Shown here: piece after piece, positions 1-7,759 of the stretch | How the letters are laid out: each line of letters begins with the position of its first letter | How positions within the stretch are numbered: position 1 is the stretch's first letter | Source of the DNA: Chromohalobacter sarecensis | Lineage (GTDB): Bacteria; Pseudomonadota; Gammaproteobacteria; Pseudomonadales; Halomonadaceae | DNA length: 64,000 bases | NCBI RefSeq assembly: GCF_023061135.1 | Contig: NZ_JAKGAN010000001.1 | Span: forward strand, 186,001-250,000 | Direction: 5' to 3' | The notes under the pieces: generated by a model | The model's database searches: none | Seen by the model: only the letters and a program-made list of their open reading frames with translations | What the model was told of the DNA's origin: nothing | Position numbers and translations under genes: made by a program

Positions 1-239
1 TGGCGGAAGCCAGACGGGTTGGTGACGGCATAGCGGGCTCTTCAATGAAGTTTAATGATTGATTTGCTGAAATATAAAATGCGGTTATGGCCATGCGGCA
101 ATGATTCTGCCATCGTGGTCGATTGGTCTCATGTATTTGGCTTTGGTTCCCTGGGCCATTGCAGGCATGCTGGGCCCGGTGATAAGAACCCAAGAGGTGC
201 ATGAGACATCGTATCGTCGGAGACTAAGAGGATAGCTGC
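1..239. other. Intergenic region upstream of the BCCT gene
   Basis: No complete gene is visible here. An AGAGGA ribosome-binding site lies about 8 bases before the BCCT start codon. On the minus strand an ATG at position 31 opens a frame that runs off the window edge after about ten codons (MPSPTRLASA). It could be the start of a divergent gene, but too little is present to decide. Confidence 0.4.
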
Positions 240-1874
240 ATGGCCAATATTGGAAGGCAAAATGTATTCATCGTCTCTGCCTTGATCGTGGCGGTTCTGG
301 TCGCCATAGGCGCGGCCTTTCCCGAGGGCTTCGGTGAAGCGGCATCGACGGCATTATCAACCATTTCACACTACTTTGGGTGGTTCTACCTGTTTTCGGT
401 CTTCGGGTTCGTGGTGTTCTTGTTGACGCTGGCCTTCAGCAAGTACGGCAAGATCCGCCTAGGCCCGCAGGATAGCTCACCCTCCTATAGCTTCTTCTCG
501 TGGGTCAGCATGCTACTGGCGGCCGGATTTGGCGTCGGCTTGGTATTTTATGGCATGGCCGAGCCGATGACACACTTTCTCGAACCGCCTTACGGTGACA
601 TGGAAGGTGGCACCGAGGAAGCGGCACGCTATGCCATTCAATACAGCTTCTTCAATTGGGGCATCCATCAGTGGGCGGCGTTCTCCGTGGTTGGGTTGAT
701 CATCGCCTATTATCAGTTCCGCAAGGGACAGGCGGGACTGGTGTCCAACGTGCTCTCGAGCATGACCGCCAAGCGTCCCAAGCTGCGCAAGATAGGACCG
801 GCGCTGGATGTGTTCGCCGTAGTCGCCACCGTGATGGGGGTGGCGACGTCCATCGGCCTGGCGGTGTTGCAGATCAACGGTGGTCTGCATGCAGTGTTCG
901 GCGTCGAGGAAGGCGTCAAATGGCAGTTCATCATCATGGGCGCCATGTTCCTGTGTTACATGGCGTCTACCTGGTCGGGGTTGGACAAGGGCATCAAGCG
1001 CCTTTCCAATCTCAACATGGTGCTGTGTTTTGCGCTGATGTTCTATGTGCTGATCACCGGACCGACCGTGGCGATCCTCGAAACCATCACCTTAGGAATC
1101 GGCGATTACCTACAAAACATCGTGGGCATGAGCCTGCGTGTCGCGCCCTATAGTGACGATACTTGGGCGAGTAATTGGACGATTTTCTACTGGGCGTGGG
1201 TCATCGCTTGGTCGCCGTTCGTGGGGACTTTCGTGGCACGTGTCTCGCGCGGCCGTACCATCAAGGAGTATGTGTTCGGCGTGTTGATCGTGCCGCCGCT
1301 GCTGGCTTGCCTGTGGATCGGCGTGTTCGGTGGGGCTGCGCTCAACATGGAATTGTCCGGTGATGTCGGATTGGCCTCGGCAACGGCTGACAACATCACC
1401 GTGGCGCTGTTCCAGATGTTCAACTTGATGCCCTTCTCCAATGTGCTGTCGGTGGTGGCGCTGTTCTTGATCTTCATCTTCCTGGTGACGTCTGCAGATT
1501 CGGCGACCTACATCGTCTCGCAGATGACCGATGGCGGCTCGCTGAATCCGCCTTTGGTGAAGCGGATTATCTGGGGCGTGTTGATCGCCGCGATCTGTCT
1601 CACCTTGCTGGTCGCGGGAGGCTTGAATGGGCTGCAATCCGCAGCAGTGCTGGCGGCATTGCCATTTACCTTCATTCTCTATGGGATGATCTTCGTGCTG
1701 GTGAAGGAACTGCGAGCGGATCGCAAGGCGATGCTGACGGCACTGTATCATCGCCATGGAGAGACGCCGGTCGGCGCCGATGCCTTCGAAGCCGACACGT
1801 TGGCTGATGCCGAGCGCTATCGTCGCGCTCCGAATGTGGTCAATCGCCGTATCAATACGCATGAAGGCGGGTAA
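240..1874 (+). CDS. BCCT family betaine/choline/carnitine-type transporter
   Basis: This 544-residue inner-membrane protein belongs to the betaine-choline-carnitine transporter family, which moves quaternary amines or related zwitterions with Na+ or H+. About twelve hydrophobic segments are evident. The family signature of clustered aromatic residues is present at about residues 313-334 (WTIFYWAW followed by WSPFVGTF), and a glycine-rich stretch at 94-100 (AAGFGVG) sits where BetP has its unwound substrate helix. The C-terminal 50 residues form a charged cytoplasmic tail, as in osmoregulated members. A strong ribosome-binding site precedes the ATG and a rho-independent terminator follows directly, so it is probably transcribed alone. 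The exact substrate cannot be read from sequence; glycine betaine, choline or another N-methylated compound are all possible, and a halophile would use such uptake for osmoprotection or catabolism. Confidence 0.93.
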   Translation: MANIGRQNVFIVSALIVAVLVAIGAAFPEGFGEAASTALSTISHYFGWFYLFSVFGFVVFLLTLAFSKYGKIRLGPQDSSPSYSFFSWVSMLLAAGFGVGLVFYGMAEPMTHFLEPPYGDMEGGTEEAARYAIQYSFFNWGIHQWAAFSVVGLIIAYYQFRKGQAGLVSNVLSSMTAKRPKLRKIGPALDVFAVVATVMGVATSIGLAVLQINGGLHAVFGVEEGVKWQFIIMGAMFLCYMASTWSGLDKGIKRLSNLNMVLCFALMFYVLITGPTVAILETITLGIGDYLQNIVGMSLRVAPYSDDTWASNWTIFYWAWVIAWSPFVGTFVARVSRGRTIKEYVFGVLIVPPLLACLWIGVFGGAALNMELSGDVGLASATADNITVALFQMFNLMPFSNVLSVVALFLIFIFLVTSADSATYIVSQMTDGGSLNPPLVKRIIWGVLIAAICLTLLVAGGLNGLQSAAVLAALPFTFILYGMIFVLVKELRADRKAMLTALYHRHGETPVGADAFEADTLADAERYRRAPNVVNRRINTHEGG

Positions 1875-1893
1875 CGCACGCCTGCGGCTATGC

Positions 1894-1920
1894 AACGCCC
1901 GGCTTCGGCCGGGCGTTTTA
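1894..1920 (+). terminator. Rho-independent terminator after the BCCT gene
   Basis: A perfect 9-bp stem (ACGCCCGGC / GCCGGGCGT) closes a TTCG tetraloop and is followed by TTTA. It lies 20 bases after the BCCT stop codon. Confidence 0.85.
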
Positions 1921-1987
1921 CGTTGGCGCTGGTGGAAACGCGCGCCACCCCTTATGGTAAGCGATATTGCATGGACGGGAGTGAGGA

Positions 1988-2170
1988 ATGCCCCAAGTGG
2001 CCAAAGCAGGCAGGCGACAACGTCACGGCGCGACTCGCCGCCGGAGAGGAGGCCCCGTGCGTCCCCGGGGCGGCGTCGATGATTGGCTGAATCGACTGGT
2101 GAGCATCGCCGTGCTCACCGCGCTGATCGTAGGCGTGCTGGCGTTGCTGGTAACCCTTTTGTGGGGCTGA
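1988..2170 (+). CDS. Small single-span membrane protein (possible frameshift)
   Basis: This 60-residue frame has an Arg-rich N-terminal half and one clear transmembrane helix at about residues 35-58, ending in LLWG. A GGGAG motif lies 6 bases before the ATG. I do not recognise a family. The N-terminal half has a poorer third-position G/C pattern than the overlapping frame that starts with ATG at 1971 (MDGSEECPKWPK..., 39 codons). The true gene may therefore begin at 1971 and change frame near 2030-2080, either through a real frameshift or a sequence error. It converges tail to tail with the next gene, with no bases between the stop codons. Confidence 0.45.
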   Translation: MPQVAKAGRRQRHGATRRRRGGPVRPRGGVDDWLNRLVSIAVLTALIVGVLALLVTLLWG

Positions 2171-2599
2171 TTACGTACGTCCCGGCGGGACTCTCCAGAG
2201 CCCGAAGCAGCGTGCGAAGACCCAAATGCCCAGCCCCCAAGCGCCATTGACCAGAAAGCCGATGGGAAATCCGGCGAGGTTGAGGCCGCGCCCCTTGAGC
2301 GGAAAGACGATAAACAGCGCCACGAGTGTTAACGCGATACCGCCGAACAGCACGCTTTTCCACCACAGCCCGGTCGTGACGTGGCAACGCGTGAATACCC
2401 ACAACATGACGATGCCCCATACACCGCCCCAGAAGCTCGCCGACAGCCACTGAGGAACGCCCAAAGGAGGTACGGCTGTGGTGCCATAGGGCGCAAACGG
2501 GATGATGGCGTAGGCGTGCAACAAGCCCGCCATGGGCTGATGGAAGCAAAGCACGGCGAAGAAGCCAGCGATGAAGGCGAGTGGAATCCAGCGTGGCAT
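2171..2599 (-). CDS. Hypothetical multi-span membrane protein
   Basis: This 142-residue protein contains about four hydrophobic helices (near residues 5-30, 50-70, 80-102 and 112-135) and no enzyme motif I recognise. An AGGAGA ribosome-binding site lies 6 bases before the ATG, which makes the start convincing. The helices are rich in Trp, Phe and Gly. It looks like a conserved small inner-membrane protein of unknown function. It is monocistronic and convergent with the preceding small gene. Confidence 0.75.
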   Translation of the reverse strand: MPRWIPLAFIAGFFAVLCFHQPMAGLLHAYAIIPFAPYGTTAVPPLGVPQWLSASFWGGVWGIVMLWVFTRCHVTTGLWWKSVLFGGIALTLVALFIVFPLKGRGLNLAGFPIGFLVNGAWGLGIWVFARCFGLWRVPPGRT

Positions 2600-2723
2600 G
2601 GCGGTTCTCCTGTAAGGTCGGGGGTGCGTACAGTATCGGTCACATTCGCATTCCTCACAGGCGGATCGTCATATGACCGCTGACGTTCTCTAACTGAAGG
2701 CTTTGCACCTTGCCGGGAGTGCC

Positions 2724-3431
2724 ATGAAACCGTCGCTTGCCTTCCTCGCGTTGAGTTTCGCCGTGATTGCCGCCGGCGTCGCCCTGGACAAGGGCGTCTG
2801 GAGCGTCCCTCAGGAGTGGAATCCCTTCGCTCCGCTAGCGATTGAGGATCCACTCACTCCGGTGACGCAGTGGAAGCTCGGTCGCTTGGAGGGCGATCGT
2901 GAGGCCTGCCGCGATGTTCTCGACGCCGCGCCTGCTGGTACCCTGAATTACACGCCGCTGGCGGATTACACCCCCGTTGCCGGCTGCCCGCTTAAAAATG
3001 TGGTGCGCGTGCGCCATGCCGGTGTCGATTTCAATGCCAGTTTCGTGGCCAGCTGTCCGCTGGCGGTGGCTTGGTCGCTGTTCGAGCGTCAACGCCTGCA
3101 GCCGGCCGCGCAGGAGGTGTTCGGTGAGCCGGTGGCGTCGGTACGCCACTTGGGGAGCTTCGCGTGTCGTAACATCTATCATCGCGACAATGCCCGCCGC
3201 AGCGACCACGCTACTGCGGAAGCGCTCGATGTGGCGACCTTTCGGCTGGCGGACGGACGCCGTGTTTCCGTGCTCGATGACTGGGTGGGCGACGATGACG
3301 CGGCGGATTTCCTGCATCGCGTGCGCGATGGCGCCTGCGAGGTATTCGGGACAACCCTCGGGCCGGACTACAATGCCGCGCATGCCAACCATTTTCATTT
3401 TGGCATGCGCGGCGTCTCGTTGTGTCGTTAG
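2724..3431 (+). CDS. Extensin-like C-terminal domain protein
   Basis: This protein of about 235 residues has an N-terminal membrane anchor or signal segment (MKPSLAFLALSFAVIAAGVAL) and then the bacterial extensin-like C-terminal domain (Pfam Extensin-like_C). Visible features of the family are the paired cysteines, the segment CRNIYHRDNARRSDHATAEA, and the C-terminal ANHFHFGMRG, whose His residues resemble metal-binding positions of peptidoglycan peptidase folds. It is probably exported and acts in the periplasm, but no reaction has been established for the family. I chose the ATG at 2724 because GGGAG lies 5 bases upstream; a TTG seven codons earlier has no such site. Confidence 0.8.
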   Translation: MKPSLAFLALSFAVIAAGVALDKGVWSVPQEWNPFAPLAIEDPLTPVTQWKLGRLEGDREACRDVLDAAPAGTLNYTPLADYTPVAGCPLKNVVRVRHAGVDFNASFVASCPLAVAWSLFERQRLQPAAQEVFGEPVASVRHLGSFACRNIYHRDNARRSDHATAEALDVATFRLADGRRVSVLDDWVGDDDAADFLHRVRDGACEVFGTTLGPDYNAAHANHFHFGMRGVSLCR

Positions 3432-3533
3432 TGGCGTTGCGCGCTGGGCTCCGTTGGTCCTATGCGCACCGCCTCATGAATGTGCCAGACTAAGCAATAG
3501 CATCTTCTTCACGGCCTACCAGGAGGCAGCCGC

Positions 3534-4160
3534 ATGCGCATCGATGTGCAGGACATCATCGACGGAGAACCCATTCCCGAACGCTTCGCGTTCGCCGCTC
3601 CCGATCCCGATCAACACCTTCGTTTCAGTGACAATAGCAATCCGCGTGTTCACTGGCATGATGTGCCTGCCGGGACGCGTAGCCTCGCGCTGTTGGTGGT
3701 CGATGCGGATGCGCCCACGGACCCTAGCGACGTCAACCAAGAAGGCCGCAGCGTGCCAGCCGAACTGCCTCGCGCCGATTTCTACCACTGGGTATTGATC
3801 GATATCCCTGCGGAGGTGAGCGGCATCGACGAAGGCGAAGATGCTGACGGTGTCGTGGCCATGGGCAAGGCACCAGGCGAGACCGGCAAGGGCGTACGCG
3901 GTATCAACAGCTACACGGACTTTTTCGTCGATGACGAACAGCTCGAAGGCATTTACGGAGGCTATGACGGGCCTTGTCCGCCGTGGAACGACACCTTGGT
4001 GCATCGCTACTACTTCACAGTCTATGCGCTGGATATTGCTTCGCTGGGTCTGCAGGGCGAGTTCACCGGTGATGAAGTTCTCGAGGCCATGCAAGGGCAT
4101 GTCATCGAGCAATCCTGCGTGATGGGGACTTACACGCTCAATCCAGAACTTACGCGTTAA
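3534..4160 (+). CDS. YbhB/YbcL family (PEBP/Raf kinase inhibitor-like) protein
   Basis: This 208-residue protein belongs to the phosphatidylethanolamine-binding-protein superfamily of bacterial YbhB/YbcL type. The conserved ligand-pocket region is visible as NPRVHWHDVPAGTRSLALLV, followed by DADAP and then DFYHWVLIDIP. The later GGYDGPCPPWNDTLVHRYYF matches the second conserved block. It has no signal peptide, so it is probably cytoplasmic. AGGAGG lies 8 bases before the ATG. The function of bacterial members is poorly defined, so only the fold is asserted. Confidence 0.88.
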   Translation: MRIDVQDIIDGEPIPERFAFAAPDPDQHLRFSDNSNPRVHWHDVPAGTRSLALLVVDADAPTDPSDVNQEGRSVPAELPRADFYHWVLIDIPAEVSGIDEGEDADGVVAMGKAPGETGKGVRGINSYTDFFVDDEQLEGIYGGYDGPCPPWNDTLVHRYYFTVYALDIASLGLQGEFTGDEVLEAMQGHVIEQSCVMGTYTLNPELTR

Positions 4161-4185
4161 GTTCGCTTATAAGGTGGCTCATGGA

Positions 4186-4722
4186 ATGAGACATAGACGC
4201 ACGGGATGGTGGCTGGCCCTGGTGGGGCTGGCACTGAGTGGCTGTGAAATGCTACCCACGGGTGGGCCGACGCAGCCCGTCGATGTCGAGGAAGCCGGCG
4301 AAGGTACGCCGGTAGGCGCCGTCGAACGTCAGGTTGCATTTCCCGCCGAGGAATACGCCAAACTGGACAAGCATGGCTCCGCTGTCGTCAAGGGGCGACT
4401 GCGCTACACCTCATCGACAGACGGTACGCTGGTGGGCAAGAACGAAACCGTGTCGATCGCCCCGGCCACGCGCTATTCCGCCGAGGCCGCCGAAGCCGCG
4501 CTGGCGGGGAAGCGCATCGAGCCTGCGGACCCACGTGCGCGTGAATACACGCATTACGCCAAGACCAACGCCAACGGCTATTTCGAGGCCACCGGCATTC
4601 CCGCGGGGGTCTTCTATGTGGCCGCAAGCGTGCGCCTGCCGGACGGCTCGCGCAGCCCGCTGATCCTGAAGCAGATCGAGATTGGCGCCGGCCAGACGCG
4701 AGAGATCGATCTGAGCCGCTGA
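4186..4722 (+). CDS. Hypothetical outer- or inner-membrane lipoprotein
   Basis: The N-terminus MRHRRTGWWLALVGLALSGC is a lipoprotein signal peptide with lipobox LSGC, so the mature protein starts at Cys20 with a lipid anchor. The remainder (about 159 residues) is soluble. It ends in a segment (YFEATGIPAGVFYVAASVRL, then an IEIGAGQT stretch) that resembles the beta-sandwich carboxypeptidase-regulatory-like fold, which is a structural rather than functional hint. A GTG at 4174 is an alternative start; the ATG at 4186 gives a cleaner signal peptide. It follows the PEBP-like gene by 25 bases and could be co-transcribed with it. Confidence 0.7.
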   Translation: MRHRRTGWWLALVGLALSGCEMLPTGGPTQPVDVEEAGEGTPVGAVERQVAFPAEEYAKLDKHGSAVVKGRLRYTSSTDGTLVGKNETVSIAPATRYSAEAAEAALAGKRIEPADPRAREYTHYAKTNANGYFEATGIPAGVFYVAASVRLPDGSRSPLILKQIEIGAGQTREIDLSR

Positions 4723-4749
4723 TGCATGCGATGCACGCCCCTCCTCGAA

Positions 4750-4780
4750 CAAAAACGCCCCGCTGGTTGGCAGGGCGTTC
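4750..4780 (-). terminator. Terminator for the 40-residue leftward gene
   Basis: A 7-bp perfect stem (AACGCCC / GGGCGTT, loop of 12) is followed on the minus strand by TTTTTGTTC. It serves the leftward small gene at 4835-4957 and sits between that gene and the convergent lipoprotein gene. Confidence 0.65.
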
Positions 4781-4834
4781 ATGGTTCGTTGCATGCCCGC
4801 GCAGAAAGGACGGGGCGCGACCCAATCACGAGCG

Positions 4835-4957
4835 TCAGCGCGAGTGCGTGGGTGTCTTCTTGTAGTGTCCGGGCACCGTCACACGCTCGCCATTGGGCAG
4901 ATCGCGGACATAGGTAGGAACGTAGACACGTTTGATGACACTCTTGGCTTCCGCCAT
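4835..4957 (-). CDS. Small 40-residue basic protein of unknown function
   Basis: This short gene encodes 40 residues starting MAEAKSVIKRVYVPTYVRDL and ending TPTHSR. The case for it rests on AGGAGA placed 7 bases before the ATG, ordinary codon use with high G/C third positions, and a dedicated terminator downstream on the same strand. The product is basic and soluble with a Tyr/Val-rich centre and a VPGHYKKTP tail. It has no signal or transmembrane segment, and I do not recognise a family. It diverges from the LysR gene at 5081, from which it is separated by 123 bases that may carry both promoters. Confidence 0.7.
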   Translation of the reverse strand: MAEAKSVIKRVYVPTYVRDLPNGERVTVPGHYKKTPTHSR

Positions 4958-5080
4958 GATCCAGTCTCCTATGAATTCGACACCTTCACGCTACGCCGGT
5001 TGCGGATTGGAATCAATCCCATCCCCTGTGATCGTTAGTGGGATGATGACCTATTTATCAGATCGCTGACCGAGCTCGCC

Positions 5081-6037
5081 ATGACTCCGTTCAAATCTCG
5101 TGCGCTTGAATATCTTGATGCCGTCGTTCGCTATGGTTCGCTACGCCGGGCCGCCGCGCATCTGGAGGTCAACCCATCGGCACTCAGCAGGCAACTGCGC
5201 GCGCTCGAGGAGGAACTGGATGCTTTGTTACTGGTGCGTTCGCCACGCCTGGGATTGACGCCTGCCGGTGAATTGATGCTGCGTCACTATCGCGATCGAC
5301 GCGCCGCCGAGCGGGCAACACTTTCCCAGTTACAGGCAATGCAGAACCTGGAACATGGTGAGGTACATATCGCCGTTGGCGAAGGATTCATAGCGGATCT
5401 GGTTTCGGCACCCTTGCAGAATTTTTTGGCCACCTATCCGGGATTGGAAATCGAAGTACATATGGCGGGGCTCACCGATGCCATGGCGTTGGTCGAGGAA
5501 GGGGGCGTCGATCTGGCGTTACTGTATGCGCCGCCGGACGACCACCGCCTGGTCTCGCATGTCGATCGTTGCCAACCGCTGGATCTGATCGTGCCCGCCG
5601 AACACGCGTTGGCCCGTGCGACGGCGCCGCTGACGCTCGCCGAGATCGGTGCGCATTCCTTGGCGCTTATCGATGGGCAAACCGGCATGGGGCAGTTGGT
5701 CGATATGGCATTGCGGATGGCCAAGCTATCGTATCGGCCGCGCATGAAAACCAACTCGGTGTCGGTGCTCAAGAATTTCGTGCGTTCCGGCTTGGGCGTG
5801 ATATTCATGCCTGAGCTCAGCGTCCTCGAGGAAATTCACGAGGGCAGCATTGTCGCGCGCGAGGTCGACGCCGAGGTACTGTGCCAGGCGCAAGCGCGCA
5901 TCGTCAGTCAGGTCGAGCGGCCATTGACGGTGGCAGCCCAGGCGTTCATTGAGCACCTGCGATATAGCATGCCTTTCTTCAGCGCCGACGCACCGCGCGT
6001 CTTGGACGCACGCATGTTGCCTTTAAGGCAACGCTAG
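5081..6037 (+). CDS. LysR family transcriptional regulator of the TRAP/dipeptidase genes
   Basis: This 318-residue regulator has the LysR N-terminal winged helix-turn-helix at about residues 4-62 (EYLDAVVRYGSLRRAAAHLE, then NPSALSRQLRALEEELDALL). It is followed by a two-lobed effector-binding domain. It is encoded just upstream of, and in the same direction as, the TRAP transporter, with 113 bases between. That location suggests control of the transporter-dipeptidase operon, which is inferred from context. Its inducer is unknown; a substrate of the dipeptidase or TRAP carrier is the obvious candidate. Confidence 0.92.
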   Translation: MTPFKSRALEYLDAVVRYGSLRRAAAHLEVNPSALSRQLRALEEELDALLLVRSPRLGLTPAGELMLRHYRDRRAAERATLSQLQAMQNLEHGEVHIAVGEGFIADLVSAPLQNFLATYPGLEIEVHMAGLTDAMALVEEGGVDLALLYAPPDDHRLVSHVDRCQPLDLIVPAEHALARATAPLTLAEIGAHSLALIDGQTGMGQLVDMALRMAKLSYRPRMKTNSVSVLKNFVRSGLGVIFMPELSVLEEIHEGSIVAREVDAEVLCQAQARIVSQVERPLTVAAQAFIEHLRYSMPFFSADAPRVLDARMLPLRQR

Positions 6038-6150
6038 AGCGCTTGAAAGGTCAACAGCGCAACGATTAGCGTCATAGAAAGCCGCTGTAAACAACGGCCG
6101 ATCAATACACGCGTCATGTCGCGTTCCGATAACAACAAGGAGTCCTCTTC

Positions 6151-7185
6151 ATGCGTTTCTCAATGCTGCGTCCCGTGTTACTCACAGCTGCCGTCACAGG
6201 CTTGCTGACGACGGCGAGCCTGGCCAATGCGGCCACGACCATCAATCTGAGCTATAACGGACCGCCCGATGCGGACAAGAATGCGGTTCATCTGTTTGCG
6301 TCCAACCTCAAACGGCTGGTGGAAGAAAAAACCGACGGCGATATTCAGCTCAAGCTATATCCCAACTCCATGCTCGGCGAAGAACAGGAGCGCATGGAGC
6401 AAGTCGCCAATACGCCGAGCCTCAACATAGCTTCATTCGCCGGTATGTCGCCGATCGTGCCCGAAATCTATGTCAGTGCCACTCCCTTCCTGTTCGATGA
6501 TTACAACGCCGCGCATGAGTTTTTCGACGAAGGTGATTATTGGAACAAGGTCGAGGAGGCGCTCAAGGAGCGCACTGGTGCCGAGTTGCTTGGTGTGATC
6601 GAGGAGGGGGGCTTTCTTGGATTCACGAACTCCAAGCGGCCGATAAAGAGCCCCGACGATTTCGAGGGACTGCGCTTCCGCGCCATGGATCCTAGCCAAG
6701 TCGCGCTTTATGAGGCCTTCGGTGCGTCCGGCACGCCGATACCCTGGACCGATACCTACATGGCGCTCAAGACCAATGTCGCCGATGGCCAGATGAACCC
6801 GCCGATGTACATCATCATGGGCAGTCTCTACGAAGTGCAGAAGTACTTCACCCGGGCTAACGTGCAGTATTCCGACCAGTTCCTCGTGGCTAACGGCGAT
6901 TGGTATGAAGGACTCTCAGACGACGATCGCCATGCTGTCGACTCAGCCGTCGAAGAAGCCAATGAGCTCAACCGTGAAGATGTCGAAAAGCGGGTCGACG
7001 AGCGCGTCCAGTTTCTTGCCGATAATGGCATGACGGTGATCGAACCCAACGAGGAAGAGATGGCGGCGTTCCGTGAAAAAGGCCAGCCGGCCTACATCGA
7101 TTGGCTCGAAGAGCAGGGTATCGACGACGAGTGGATCAAGATGGCGCTCGAGGATGCCGGTCAAAGCGACCTGCTCAGCGACTGA
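6151..7185 (+). CDS. TRAP transporter periplasmic substrate-binding protein (DctP type)
   Basis: This 344-residue DctP-family protein carries a signal peptide (about residues 1-27, cleavage near SLANA). The mature part shows the family pattern: NLSYNGPPDADKNAV at the start, the loop LGEEQERMEQV, and the conserved arginine-containing segment FEGLRFRAMDP followed by GASGTPIPWTDTYMALKTNVADG. In known members that arginine binds a substrate carboxylate. AAGGAG lies 8 bases before the ATG. The gene is the first of the P-Q-M set and is followed by a strong hairpin, as is common for abundant binding proteins. The substrate is not readable from sequence. Confidence 0.95.
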   Translation: MRFSMLRPVLLTAAVTGLLTTASLANAATTINLSYNGPPDADKNAVHLFASNLKRLVEEKTDGDIQLKLYPNSMLGEEQERMEQVANTPSLNIASFAGMSPIVPEIYVSATPFLFDDYNAAHEFFDEGDYWNKVEEALKERTGAELLGVIEEGGFLGFTNSKRPIKSPDDFEGLRFRAMDPSQVALYEAFGASGTPIPWTDTYMALKTNVADGQMNPPMYIIMGSLYEVQKYFTRANVQYSDQFLVANGDWYEGLSDDDRHAVDSAVEEANELNREDVEKRVDERVQFLADNGMTVIEPNEEEMAAFREKGQPAYIDWLEEQGIDDEWIKMALEDAGQSDLLSD

Positions 7186-7214
7186 TTCCCACGTTATTCA
7201 CCCGGATGCCAGGA

Positions 7215-7239
7215 GTACGACCGGCCATGCCGGTCGTAC
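7215..7239 (+). terminator. Intercistronic hairpin between dctP-like and dctQ-like genes
   Basis: A perfect 11-bp inverted repeat (GTACGACCGGC / GCCGGTCGTAC) with a 3-base loop lies between the binding-protein and small-permease genes. There is no T-tract, so it probably stabilises the upstream message or partly attenuates rather than fully terminates. This would give more binding protein than membrane subunits. Confidence 0.6.
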
Positions 7240-7252
7240 CATGTAAATCACT

Positions 7253-7759
7253 ATGTTCCGAAAAACCTTGTTATCGCTGCTGGGGCGGATAACGACCGGC
7301 CTGGGCGGAGTGGCGCTATTGGTCACGCTAATCGATATCCTGTATGGCGTCGTGACGCGCTATGTGGTTGGTCAGGCGCCTATCTGGAGTGACGAACTTG
7401 CGCGTTACTGCTTGATCGCATCGGCGTTGCTGATCGCCGGCAATGTTTGGGTGCGTGGCGAGCATATGCGAGTGGCGTTACTCGAGCGCAAGTTGGGAAA
7501 CATCGCCCGGCAAATTTTATTGGGTTATCAATGGCTTTTGACCCTGGCGCTGTGTGTGGCCATGACTTGGTGGAGTTGGCATTACGCGTTGTCGGTGAGT
7601 TATTTCACCTCTCAGGGACTGGGCATTAGCCGCACCATTCCCATGCTTGCCATGCCGCTGGGTTTCGGCCTGCTTGCCTTGCAGGTATTGCTTTACGGCC
7701 CTCGTCCATTGCCTCAGACCGGTGATGTCTCTCCAGATGTTGCGGAGGACGCCTCATGA
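7253..7759 (+). CDS. TRAP transporter small permease (DctQ type)
   Basis: This 168-residue protein has four hydrophobic helices and the DctQ motif around VTRYVVGQAPIWSDELARY near residues 38-56. It is the small integral membrane subunit that pairs with the DctM channel in Na+-driven TRAP uptake. Its start is preceded by only a weak ribosome-binding site. The last 4 bases overlap the start of the next gene (ATGA), so the two subunits are translationally coupled. Confidence 0.93.
   Translation: MFRKTLLSLLGRITTGLGGVALLVTLIDILYGVVTRYVVGQAPIWSDELARYCLIASALLIAGNVWVRGEHMRVALLERKLGNIARQILLGYQWLLTLALCVAMTWWSWHYALSVSYFTSQGLGISRTIPMLAMPLGFGLLALQVLLYGPRPLPQTGDVSPDVAEDAS

Noticed and set aside
1-31. Start of a leftward gene at position 31
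   Set aside because: Only ten codons are in the window, with no decisive ribosome-binding site, so it is not annotated as a gene.
1110-1895. 261-codon minus-strand frame opposite the BCCT gene
   Set aside because: It is a His/Arg/Gln-rich shadow of a high-GC membrane-protein gene, with no ribosome-binding site or domain.
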